Below are positions 26,423 to 36,403 of a stretch of 64,000 nucleotides of DNA, in pieces. A program made the translations under genes and the position numbers. Below the pieces are notes generated by a model, which saw nothing but the letters and a program-made list of their open reading frames with translations, did not search any database and had not been told where the DNA came from. This DNA comes from Akkermansia muciniphila. Its GTDB lineage: Bacteria; Verrucomicrobiota; Verrucomicrobiia; Verrucomicrobiales; Akkermansiaceae. Within the stretch, counting starts at the first letter, position 1; each line of letters opens with the position of its first letter. The stretch is from the NCBI GenBank assembly GCA_004557455.1, contig SFDX01000004.1, positions 1 through 64,000 of the forward strand, read 5' to 3'.

Positions 26423-26826
26423 CACGCGTTTCTCTGTGCAGCGGTGACAGAAGACTGCTGACCGCTGCGCTGATAGAAAGCGAGAATTTGCTGACCGCGG
26501 AATGAAAGGAATTTTCGGAAACTGATTGGCCTTCTGAACTTCGGCAAGATTTCGGAGCAGATTCGCAGTTGGTGGCTTTAAAATTTTTCAAAACGATTAA
26601 GGGAACTACTACCCCGGCGGTATGCAGTTTGCATCGAGCCAAGCATATCACCGACTCTCCAAAAATTCCTTTCATTCCGCGGTCACCCCCTCTCGGCCTC
26701 TTTTACCACAGCGGCAGGAAGTCTCCTACAGCGTCTGAACAGCTCTGCCTATCCGTGGTCATCCGTGTGATCCGTGGACTGTGCTTCCCCGTCTGCATAC
26801 CACAGCGGCGGGGGGCTGTAATCAAA
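26423..26826. other. Noncoding repeat-rich interval between convergent PEP-CTERM genes
   Basis: No convincing gene is seen. The interval holds an imperfect direct repeat (GCTGACCGC near 26458 and 26490), the long inverted repeat listed separately, and three spaced ATCCGTG units (26751-26776) of a type that I recognise as a common dispersed intergenic sequence. TACCACAGCGGC occurs twice (about 26704 and 26798). Short open frames here have no family features. Confidence 0.6.
26492..26685. repeat. 28-bp inverted repeat with 138-bp spacer
   Basis: The left arm 26492-26519 and the reverse complement of the right arm 26658-26685 agree at 27 of 28 positions (single C/T difference at 26516). Each arm starts TGACCGCGG and continues AATGAAAGGAATTTT. 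Pairing does not extend on either side, so the arms are discrete. The ends could form a long RNA stem or serve as recombination sites. Confidence 0.85.
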
Positions 26827-26863
26827 TCGGCGCGCTCCCCGAAAACTCTCAGGAGCGCGCCGA
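26827..26863 (-). terminator. Hairpin 2 downstream of the large PEP-CTERM gene
   Basis: A perfect 12-bp stem (TCGGCGCGCTCC with GGAGCGCGCCGA) and a 13-base loop. On the minus strand it is followed by TTTGATT rather than a long U run, so termination may be imperfect. The symmetry would work on either strand. Confidence 0.6.
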
Positions 26864-26865
26864 CC

Positions 26866-26909
26866 GGTGAAGCCTGTGCCGAAACTACATAAAAACCACA
26901 GGCCTCACC
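26866..26909 (-). terminator. Hairpin 1 directly after the large PEP-CTERM stop
   Basis: A 13-bp stem with one mismatch (GGTGAAGCCTGTG with CACAGGCCTCACC) and an 18-base loop, 17 bases past the stop codon of the minus-strand gene. Together with the next hairpin it makes a tandem structure between the convergent genes. Confidence 0.55.
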
Positions 26910-26925
26910 ATTCGTACCGAATCTG

Positions 26926-29900
26926 TTATGCCTTCCGGCGACGACGTCTCGCCGCCAGGCCCATCAATGCCAACAGGGACAGGGTCGCCGTCGTCGGCTC
27001 GGGGGTGGGCGCATTTTGCACCATCTGCACGGTGTAGTCCCCGGCAGTACCCACCATCTGCAATTTGTAATTGCCCATGTTCGTGTTGGAGAAGGCCGTT
27101 GAGGCAGCATACTCCTTGTCGGCTACTGCCTCGACAGCAGAATCCCCGCTGCCGAGGGTCAGGGAATCCACGCTTGTGAAGAGCACAATCGGGCCGCCTC
27201 CCGCATTAGCTGCTACCAAGGCGTCCCAATTTATCAGATTGACATTGTTCAGCGTCAGCGTGCTGCCCATGGTCAGGGCATTGTTCAGAGTCACTGTCGC
27301 ACCATCGAGCACCAAGTTTGCATTCAGGGTGGAGTCACCTGTTTGTCCTGCTGTACCTACGGTCAACGTCACCGGAGTGTTTTCTGAACCTCTCATCAGT
27401 ACCGTCGCCTCCGCGTCTTTGGTCCAAGTATCACCCGTTCCCCAAGCCTGCACCGTACTCCCTGCACCGATAACCAGCTCAGACAGGCTTAAACCGCCGG
27501 TCCCATGTGCTGAATCGTATTCCGTAACACCCTTGGCATTCAGGGTGGTAGCACCCGTGGCTTTCATGGAAGCTAAGGAAGATACCCCCGATGCTGTCAG
27601 AGTACCGCCTGTAGCCTCCAACGTTCCGGTAAACGCAGAGGCATCTGTCACCTTCGACGTACCGTTGGAGGCCTTCAATGTACCGCTGCCGGTGAGGGCG
27701 GCGATGGTGGATGTACCCTTGGTCTCCACTGAACCTCCATTCGCAATCGAAAGAGTGCTATTGACATTGACTTTCCCATCAAAGGTTGCTGCGGTGGTTT
27801 TCTCGCCACTCCCCCCGATAGTAAGGTTGACGACGTAGGTCTCACTGCTGCTACCTACCACTGTCAATGCTCCCCCCGCTTTCACTGTTACATCACCATT
27901 GCTGGTATAGGTCCTGGAATTAAACAGACCCTTTGCTTTCAAGACAGCGTCCTCCTCTACAGTCAATGTGCCCCCACTTGCGACACCGATGAATCCATTA
28001 CTTGTAGTCGTCTCAGTAAAGTCGTTGTTTCCTTGGACACTGAGAGAACCGCCATCCGCGACAACCATAGCATAGCTACCACCCGAAGTGCGGTTGATAA
28101 TGTTCTTAATGGTAGACGTACCCTTTACCGTAACATAGCCGTCCGACTTGGTAAGTGTTACAGCATCGAGGGTCGCACCGTTGATTTCTGCTCCCGAATA
28201 GTTCAAAGCTGCACCACTCGTCTTTTTGAGGGTTGCTGCACCGAGGGTTCCGGAGACATTCACTGTAGCCATGGAATCGTTGAGATCGATGGTACCTGTA
28301 TAGGTATTCTGAAGCGCGAAGTTGTAGGTCACGGCTTCATGGGCCCAGTACGGAGTATACCAAGTGATGGAAACATTACCGCTTCCGGTAACATTCTGGA
28401 AGTTCGCGAGCACTTTGTAGCCGCTCTTAATATTCAGTTTCCCATTCAACGTTGTCGTCCCGGCAAAGGTCTGCTGTGTTGTAGCACTACCACTATCATA
28501 GAAATCGATAGTACCTCCTTTTTCTGACACGGTAACATTATTGAAAGTACCTTGCCTGAAGTCGAGCTTCAGAGTACCACCGTCAATATCAATAGCGGTA
28601 AAGGAATTAAGGTTGGCATTCGAGTTAGGTCCTCCACCTATCGTCAGCTGCTTATTAGAAGCAATATTGAGCCGCCCTGTAGCTTTGGAAGGCCCGGCAC
28701 TGAACTCCAAGTTACTGGCGATAGAAACGTTACCTTCACCATAGAGCTGCCCTAACGTCCAATCAGTGCTATCGACAGTAAGGGTCTTACCGGAGGCAAT
28801 CTTGAGGTAACTGGCTTCAGAGGCGACACCAACACTTCCCTCAGACCCATCGCCGCTCTTCAATGTAGAGGTAGAATAACTGTCATTATCTATCAGGAGG
28901 TATCCTTTTTCCACCGTGTTATCATGCACATAGCTCCCATCAAAACTAGCGTTGGCTACCTCAGTATCGCCATTCTTGATAATTACACCCTGATTTGTAG
29001 CCGTTGTTCCGCTCACCACGAGATGGGCAGCATGACAGTCGACATATCCATCGGACTCTGAAGAATCGAAGAAATGAGTTTCAAAGGTCATTCCGGAAAT
29101 ATCAATGACACAGCCCGATGCGAAGGTAAGCGTACCGTTGTTTGTCAATGTACCACCTTTAAATTTACCAGTAATGTTTAGGGTGCCGTCATTTGTCAGG
29201 GTGCCTCCGTTGAACAGAAGATTACTTATGACGGCATTAGCGGAGTCCAGAACGACTTCCCCTTGTGTTTGATTCAGTGTATCAACGGTAAGATTCGCGG
29301 AAGAAAGGGTGAGGGTCTTACCGGACCCGCATGCAGCATTAATTGTCGTAGCCGTAAAGTTACTAACACTGATCGTGTAGTTGCCCACATTTCCCGCCTC
29401 AAACGTCGTAACCTGAACGGTACCTGCACCTGTAATTTTGCCGCCTTGCCTATCACCGCTACCGTTGTTTCCACTCTTGAAGGAAATTGTGCCGGCGGTA
29501 AGCTGACTTTCGGCCGCAACGTCTATTGCGCCCATGCCCCACGAATTGGTAATTGTTGTGAAGCTGACAATAGAGGAATTGGTGACACTAATCTCACGAG
29601 CGTAGTTATCAGTGTTTCCGATTGTCGTGTATGTTCCGTAGGTCCCATCTCCGTTGAAAATGAGCTGCGCTGCACCTGAACTCTTTGCCTCAAAATTCAC
29701 GGTGCCGGTCGCGCCGCCAATCGATACCACCTGAGCACCGTCAATGATCAATTTAGCAGAACCGGAACCAGCGACCGCAACAGAGGAAATCGCCAAATCG
29801 GTGAACTTCTTTGAAGCGTTATCATTGTTTGCCTCAATCTTCAACTCTTTGCCGGAAGCAACGCTGAGAGTCGTGATTGTCCCGAGAGTCGAATCACCCG

Positions 29901-30144
29901 GCTGGATGGAAGTGACTGCAGTTTTGCCCGTCGGATCCGTGTTGACGAATGTGTACTTCCCCTCCGCAAACGACGCATAATCCGCCATGGAGGCGGCAGA
30001 GTTATCTTCCGTGGAGTTAATGTAGAAAATCCCCTCTGAATGTCCCGCATAGGCGGAGGAGCCGAGGGTGAAGAGAGCTGCAGAAGTCGTCACCAGGGCG
30101 GTCAGGACAGCATGCAGAAGTCCTTTCGGTAAATGTAATCTCAT
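26926..30144 (-). CDS. Large autotransporter-associated strand-repeat protein with PEP-CTERM tail
   Basis: A 1072-residue surface protein. The ATG at 30144 gives a signal peptide (MRLHLPKGLLHAVLTALVTT, cleavage after SSAYA), a start typical of Akkermansia surface proteins. The body is Ser/Thr/Gly/Asn-rich with many beta-strand repeats such as GGTLTNDGTL and GGTLTNNGTL (about 300-340) and GGSLSVQG/GGTLTVEE, as in autotransporter passenger beta-helices. It has no C-terminal translocator barrel. Instead it ends in TPEPTTATLSLLALMGL plus RRRRRKA, a PEP-CTERM sorting signal. An upstream in-frame start would lack a signal peptide. Codon use is visibly more AT-rich than its neighbours. Confidence 0.88.
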   Translation of the reverse strand: MRLHLPKGLLHAVLTALVTTSAALFTLGSSAYAGHSEGIFYINSTEDNSAASMADYASFAEGKYTFVNTDPTGKTAVTSIQPGDSTLGTITTLSVASGKELKIEANNDNASKKFTDLAISSVAVAGSGSAKLIIDGAQVVSIGGATGTVNFEAKSSGAAQLIFNGDGTYGTYTTIGNTDNYAREISVTNSSIVSFTTITNSWGMGAIDVAAESQLTAGTISFKSGNNGSGDRQGGKITGAGTVQVTTFEAGNVGNYTISVSNFTATTINAACGSGKTLTLSSANLTVDTLNQTQGEVVLDSANAVISNLLFNGGTLTNDGTLNITGKFKGGTLTNNGTLTFASGCVIDISGMTFETHFFDSSESDGYVDCHAAHLVVSGTTATNQGVIIKNGDTEVANASFDGSYVHDNTVEKGYLLIDNDSYSTSTLKSGDGSEGSVGVASEASYLKIASGKTLTVDSTDWTLGQLYGEGNVSIASNLEFSAGPSKATGRLNIASNKQLTIGGGPNSNANLNSFTAIDIDGGTLKLDFRQGTFNNVTVSEKGGTIDFYDSGSATTQQTFAGTTTLNGKLNIKSGYKVLANFQNVTGSGNVSITWYTPYWAHEAVTYNFALQNTYTGTIDLNDSMATVNVSGTLGAATLKKTSGAALNYSGAEINGATLDAVTLTKSDGYVTVKGTSTIKNIINRTSGGSYAMVVADGGSLSVQGNNDFTETTTSNGFIGVASGGTLTVEEDAVLKAKGLFNSRTYTSNGDVTVKAGGALTVVGSSSETYVVNLTIGGSGEKTTAATFDGKVNVNSTLSIANGGSVETKGTSTIAALTGSGTLKASNGTSKVTDASAFTGTLEATGGTLTASGVSSLASMKATGATTLNAKGVTEYDSAHGTGGLSLSELVIGAGSTVQAWGTGDTWTKDAEATVLMRGSENTPVTLTVGTAGQTGDSTLNANLVLDGATVTLNNALTMGSTLTLNNVNLINWDALVAANAGGGPIVLFTSVDSLTLGSGDSAVEAVADKEYAASTAFSNTNMGNYKLQMVGTAGDYTVQMVQNAPTPEPTTATLSLLALMGLAARRRRRKA

Positions 30145-30270
30145 GATTAGAATGAATTGAGTTGAAAAGCGGGGAGTGCAGCTTTCGGGCTCGGGTACGA
30201 ATCGAGCTGAGGAATACACTCCCCTATGGGAGGGGCGGTGATACCCGCGTCCGGGTGCCTGTTCCCTCCC

Positions 30271-30460
30271 ACTGCATTTAAGATACAGCATTTCTAATGC
30301 AGAGGGTATGCAGAGTGTTGATACTCAACGACTTAGAGCAAATTCGGCACAAAAGCGGTGCAGGTGATGTTGAGAAACAGGGGGTAGGGAACCCAAGAAA
30401 AATGCAGTAAAAATGCGGGGTTCCCAACTTTTAGGCTTGACCCAGCATTAGAAATGCAGT
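30271..30460. promoter_or_regulatory. Cluster of AAATGCAGT / GCATTTCTAATGC sites upstream of the large PEP-CTERM gene
   Basis: GCATTTCTAATGC at 30288-30300 recurs as its exact reverse complement at 30445-30457, both with a self-pairing GCATT/AATGC ends. AAATGCAGT occurs at 30400-30408 and 30452-30460 and inverted at 30271-30279. Between them lies a stem GGGAACCC/GGGTTCCC (30387-30394 with 30418-30425). The rest of 30145-30554 has no gene. These are candidate regulator sites for the minus-strand surface protein; no clear -35/-10 pair was found there. Confidence 0.5.
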
Positions 30461-30493
30461 AGGCAAACCATAGGGCAAGGTGAGGGCAGAAAG

Positions 30494-30529
30494 AAGCCGC
30501 AGTCGCGGGGAAAGGGGCGACTGCGGCTT
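30494..30529 (-). terminator. Terminator of the sdh/frd operon
   Basis: A perfect 13-bp stem (AAGCCGCAGTCGC with GCGACTGCGGCTT) and a ten-base loop, followed on the minus strand by CTTTCT. It begins 25 bases after the sdhB stop. Confidence 0.8.
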
Positions 30530-30554
30530 GAGGGGAGCGATGCTCGCGGGGCGA

Positions 30555-31322
30555 TCAGGAGAAGACACCCACGGCCTCGGAGGCGCAGGCGATCATGTAA
30601 TCGCGATTGAGCTTGGCGATATTGTCCACGGTGATACCCTTGGGGCAAGCGGCCTCGCACTCGTATTGATTGGTGCAGTTACCGAAGCCGAGGGCATCCA
30701 TCTGGCGGACCATGGCCAAGACGCGCTTATTCTTCTCCGGCTGGCCCTGGGGCAGCAGGTTAAGGTGAGCGGCCTTGGCGGAGGTGAAGAGCATGGCGGA
30801 GCTGTTCTTGCAGCTGGCCACGCAGGCACCGCAACCGATGCAGGCAGCGGCATCGAACGCGGCGTCCGCCGTCTTCTTACGCACGGGCACGTTGTTGGCG
30901 TTCGGCGCGGAACCGGTACGCACGTCAACGAAACCACCGGCAGCGATGATCTGATCCAGGGCCTTGCGGTCCACCATCAAATCGCGCAGGATGGGGAAAG
31001 CCTTAGCGCGGAAAGGCTCGATCCAGATGGTATCACCGTCCTTGAACTGACGCATGTGCAGCTGGCAGGTGGTGACATGCTTACCGCCGTGGGGCACACC
31101 GTTGATGGTAAGGGAGCACATACCGCAAATGCCCTCGCGGCAATCGTGGTCGAAGTGGATGGGCTCCTTCCCCTCGTGCACGAGGCCCTCGTTGACGATG
31201 TCCAGCATCTCCAGGAAGGAAGCCTCGTCCGGGATGTTGGTAGCCTTATAGGTTTCGATGCGGCCCCGGGCCTCGGGATTTTCCTGGCGCCAGACCTTGA
31301 GTGTGAGATTGAGGTTAGCCAT
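30555..31322 (-). CDS. sdhB: Succinate dehydrogenase/fumarate reductase iron-sulfur subunit
   Basis: Electron-transfer subunit of complex II, 255 residues. The N-terminal [2Fe-2S] ferredoxin domain has DCREGICGMCSL and the later TCQLHM cysteine. The C-terminal domain has CIGCGACVASCKN and CTNQYECEAACPKGI, the cysteines for [4Fe-4S] and [3Fe-4S] clusters. It passes electrons between the flavin subunit and the haem/quinone subunit at the inner membrane. It is third in the sdhC-sdhA-sdhB operon, 33 bases after sdhA, and a strong terminator follows. Direction (succinate oxidation or fumarate reduction) cannot be read from sequence. Confidence 0.96.
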   Translation of the reverse strand: MANLNLTLKVWRQENPEARGRIETYKATNIPDEASFLEMLDIVNEGLVHEGKEPIHFDHDCREGICGMCSLTINGVPHGGKHVTTCQLHMRQFKDGDTIWIEPFRAKAFPILRDLMVDRKALDQIIAAGGFVDVRTGSAPNANNVPVRKKTADAAFDAAACIGCGACVASCKNSSAMLFTSAKAAHLNLLPQGQPEKNKRVLAMVRQMDALGFGNCTNQYECEAACPKGITVDNIAKLNRDYMIACASEAVGVFS

Positions 31323-31355
31323 AATCGAGAAAATGGGTAAAAAGTGAGCTTAGGA

Positions 31356-33320
<1,965 letters not shown>

Positions 33321-33341
33321 GGTCGGAAAACGGTGAGGGGG

Positions 33342-33995
33342 TTAGCGAAGGAAACCGGTGAGCACGGCCACGGGGATGGCGATGAAACCGCCGCACACCG
33401 CGATACCGAAGAGAACGGCGATGATGTTGTAGAGCGGGCGCACCTTGCGCGTGGCCAAACCGAAGGTCTGCATGACGGACTGAACACCGTGGCGCACGTG
33501 CATGAAGAGGCAGCAGATAGCCACAATGTAGAACAGAGAGCACCACTCATTGCTGAAGGCATGCACCACATGCCCGTAGCAGTCTGCGGGGTCGCCGTTG
33601 ATGGTGAGCTGCCAGAGGTGGAAGAGCAGGAAGCACACAATCATCACGCCCGTGTACACCATCGTGCGGGAGGAAAGCGTCGCCTTCATCGTGCCTTCCA
33701 TCTGGTACGGCGTGCGGGCACGCGTGTTTTCCAGCTTCAGCACCAGCGTGAGCACCACGTGGATGAGCACAATCGCCAGCAGACCCAGGCGAATCGCCCA
33801 AAGCAGCCAAGCCGGCATCGTGTGCAGCCCGGTCGCATATGTGTTGATCCACTCGGAGCCGCCCCAGATGGTCATATTGCCCGCCAGGTGACCCACGAGG
33901 AACAGGAGGAGACACGTGCCCGTCAGAGCCACAATAATCTTGCGGCCGATCGAGGACGTGACGAACTTGCATGCTGTCGTGATAATGTCGTTCAT
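33342..33995 (-). CDS. sdhC: Complex II cytochrome b subunit (five-helix type B)
   Basis: Membrane anchor and haem b subunit, 217 residues. Five hydrophobic helices are seen (about 13-33, 58-80, 104-128, 148-168, 185-212). The histidines in VGHLAGN, LIHVVL, LFHLWQ and FMHVRHG are spaced as in diheme type B cytochromes such as those of Bacteroides or B. subtilis. A single fused anchor replaces separate SdhC/SdhD. The ATG at 33995 starts at MNDIITTACKFV. A longer frame reading upstream to 34136 lacks support and would cross the promoter. Confidence 0.93.
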   Translation of the reverse strand: MNDIITTACKFVTSSIGRKIIVALTGTCLLLFLVGHLAGNMTIWGGSEWINTYATGLHTMPAWLLWAIRLGLLAIVLIHVVLTLVLKLENTRARTPYQMEGTMKATLSSRTMVYTGVMIVCFLLFHLWQLTINGDPADCYGHVVHAFSNEWCSLFYIVAICCLFMHVRHGVQSVMQTFGLATRKVRPLYNIIAVLFGIAVCGGFIAIPVAVLTGFLR

Positions 33996-34021
33996 ATCTG
34001 CAATAACGTCTTTGCTCCACC

Positions 34022-34050
34022 AGCTTACCCTAAACCGCCCCAAAATGCAA
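34022..34050 (-). promoter_or_regulatory. Possible promoter of the sdhCAB operon
   Basis: On the minus strand TTGCAT (34050-34045), a 17-base spacer and TAAGCT (34027-34022), 26 bases before the sdhC ATG. Both boxes are imperfect. Confidence 0.45.
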
Positions 34051-34185
34051 GCACCAATCCCCATTCCCCCGCTTTTTTTTCGCACGGCGGCGGCGGATTG
34101 AGCCCCTTTTCTGCGGTTAGTTTTTTTTAACTTCAAGAAAAGGAGCCTATCACGGAGAAAAGCGCCGGGCAGGCGCAGGGAAGGT

Positions 34186-34215
34186 TTGACACAGAGGGGG
34201 TAGATGCGGTATAGT
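34186..34215 (+). promoter_or_regulatory. Promoter of the acyl synthetase-ispH operon
   Basis: TTGACA, an 18-base spacer ending TGCGG, and TATAGT (34210-34215). Seven bases follow to the ATG at 34223, so transcription should start at or beside the start codon. Confidence 0.8.
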
Positions 34216-34222
34216 GTGAGAC

Positions 34223-36397
34223 ATGGCGACCATCAGCATCACAGGCACGGAGAACCTGGCAACAGCCCCGGCATTTTATGTACCGAACCGGCTGGACGAA
34301 GCGATTCTGCGGAGGATAGACACTCTGCTGGGGGGCGCGCGCAAGGTAGCCTTCATGACGGACGAGATTCTGCGACCGGAGAAAAAGATGATGCGCTGCA
34401 TCCAAGCCCCCGGGCGCCGCTGCTTGGTTTTTAACTTTCGCAAGGCCGATGTACGGGACCTGCGGGAGAAAGTGATGACGATACTGATGAGCGGGTACGA
34501 TGTGCTGTATGTACCCGGGCGGCCCCACCGCAACATGGGCTGTATCTCCGACATACCGGAACCCTTCATGCGCGAGCTGGCCGCCCTGCACATCACCCCG
34601 CTGCCGCTGTATGTAGGCATGTACCGCAAGTCACGGGAGCGCGCCTACGCCACGGAGGCACCGTACGACTTTGCGGAGGTGCAGGTATTGCCCAAACCGG
34701 CGCCGGGCACCCACATGGGCGAGCGCCTGCTGCAAGCTTGGATGGAAGCCTCCGCCGAGGGGTATCGGCGGCATGCCCCGACGCACAAATCCCTGGCCCG
34801 CATGATCATCGAAGGTCTGCGCAGCAACCCCGGCGGACAACTGACGGACGGGATGGACGGCAGCAAGCTGCCCTACTACAAGGTACTGGGGGTATCCCTG
34901 GCCTTGGCCAAGCGCCTGCGCAGCCTGGTGAAGGAGCCGCGCCTCGGCATTCTGCTGCCGCCGGGCAAGGGCGGGGTCATTGCCAACTACGCCTGCATCA
35001 TCGCGGGCATCGTTCCCGTCAACATCAACTACACCTCCTCGGAGGCAGCGTTCCGCAGCATCGTGAAACAGAGCGGCATCCGGCACTTCATCACAGCGCG
35101 AGCCTTCATGGACAAATTGCCGAACTTCCCCTGGCCGGCGGAGGAAAGCCTGCTGCACCTGGACCGCACGCTCAAGGGCATCGGCGCGGGCAAACTGGCG
35201 TATTGGGTGGGTTTGGCGCGCCTGGCACCGGCGGGGCTGCTCTGCCTGCTCTCCGGCGCAGACCGGCAAAAACCGGAGGACGAGGCCGCCCTGCTCTTCA
35301 CCTCCGGCTCCGCAGGCGAGCCCAAGGGTGTCGCGCTCAGCAACCGTATGCTGGTGGGGCATGTATTGCAAATGCGCAGCATCTGGTATCTGGAGCAGAA
35401 CGATAACGTTTTGGCCAGTCTGCCCATCTTCCACAGCTTCGGGCTCACGGCCAGCACCCTGATGCCGGCTTTCTTCGGCTACGGCATGGTCACCTACCCC
35501 TCCCCGCTGGAGGCCAAGAAGCTCGTGGAGCTCATTGAGCGCGAGCACTGCGCCCTAGTGTTCAGCACCCCCACCTTTGCCCGCAGCATGCTCCGCCGCG
35601 CGAACCCGGATACCTTCCGCCACGTCAAGTATTTTGTGGTGGGGGCAGAGAAGTTGCAGAAGGCCCTGGCGGATGAATTCCGCAGCAAGTGCGGGGTGCA
35701 GTTGTTGGAGGGCTACGGGCTCACGGAGTGCTCCCCCGTGGTCGCGGCCAACTTACCGGACCCCGTGATCGATGACGACATGCCCTACCACATTCCCTCC
35801 ACCCGCGTGGGCTCCGTGGGGCACGTACTCGCCGGCATGGCCGTGCGCATTACGGATCCCGACGACGACACACGGGAGCTTCCCCTCTCCGAGCAGGGTA
35901 TGATTTGGCTGAAGGGCATCAACGTCTTCGGCGGCTACATCGGCGACCCGGAGCTGAACAAGGGCATCTTCCGCGACGGCTGGTTCAAGACCGGGGACCT
36001 AGGGCGGGTTGACCTCAACGCCTTCATCACCCTCGGCGGGCGGCGGGCGCGTTTCTCCAAGATAGGCGGTGAGATGGTGCCGCACGAGGCGGTGGAAGAT
36101 GCAATCACGGATATGCTGATGCTGCCGGAGGGCTTCAGCGGCCGCCCCATCGCGGTGCTGGGTGTGCCGGATGAGCAGAAGGGCGAGGCGCTCGTGCTCC
36201 TCTCCGCCGTGCACCCCACGCAGCATGCCGAGGCCTTGGCAGAGATACGCAGCTACCTGCAGAGCCGCAAGATCCCCATGCTTTGGTGCCCGCGCCAAAT
36301 CATCGCCGTGGAGGCCATCCCAGCCCTGCCCTCCGGCAAGCTGGACCTGAAAGGCTGCCGCTATCTGGTTAATGAGGCCCTTAAAATTAACAACTGA
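34223..36397 (+). CDS. AMP-forming acyl-ACP/acyl-CoA synthetase with N-terminal Aas-like extension
   Basis: A 724-residue adenylating enzyme. Motifs of the ANL superfamily are LLFTSGSAGEPKGVALS (P-loop), EGYGLTECSPVVAANLP, GDLGRVD and the final PALPSGKLDLKG with the catalytic Lys. It activates fatty acids to acyl-AMP and then to ACP or CoA thioesters. The first 200 residues have no HX4D box but contain a shape like a worn PlsC domain (VLYVPGRPHRNMG at the place of FPEG). The arrangement thus resembles Aas, with the acyltransferase half degenerate. ispH follows by six bases. Confidence 0.88.
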   Translation: MATISITGTENLATAPAFYVPNRLDEAILRRIDTLLGGARKVAFMTDEILRPEKKMMRCIQAPGRRCLVFNFRKADVRDLREKVMTILMSGYDVLYVPGRPHRNMGCISDIPEPFMRELAALHITPLPLYVGMYRKSRERAYATEAPYDFAEVQVLPKPAPGTHMGERLLQAWMEASAEGYRRHAPTHKSLARMIIEGLRSNPGGQLTDGMDGSKLPYYKVLGVSLALAKRLRSLVKEPRLGILLPPGKGGVIANYACIIAGIVPVNINYTSSEAAFRSIVKQSGIRHFITARAFMDKLPNFPWPAEESLLHLDRTLKGIGAGKLAYWVGLARLAPAGLLCLLSGADRQKPEDEAALLFTSGSAGEPKGVALSNRMLVGHVLQMRSIWYLEQNDNVLASLPIFHSFGLTASTLMPAFFGYGMVTYPSPLEAKKLVELIEREHCALVFSTPTFARSMLRRANPDTFRHVKYFVVGAEKLQKALADEFRSKCGVQLLEGYGLTECSPVVAANLPDPVIDDDMPYHIPSTRVGSVGHVLAGMAVRITDPDDDTRELPLSEQGMIWLKGINVFGGYIGDPELNKGIFRDGWFKTGDLGRVDLNAFITLGGRRARFSKIGGEMVPHEAVEDAITDMLMLPEGFSGRPIAVLGVPDEQKGEALVLLSAVHPTQHAEALAEIRSYLQSRKIPMLWCPRQIIAVEAIPALPSGKLDLKGCRYLVNEALKINN

Positions 36398-36403
36398 TTT
36401 TCC

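Noticed and set aside
26370..26675. Minus-strand open frame of 101 codons starting in the inverted repeat
   Set aside because: It runs into the PEP-CTERM coding region and has no domain, signal or start context; kept as noncoding.
26569..26892. Plus-strand open frame of 107 codons
   Set aside because: It spans the repeats and both hairpins; the SVVIRVIRG stretch derives from the ATCCGTG repeats.
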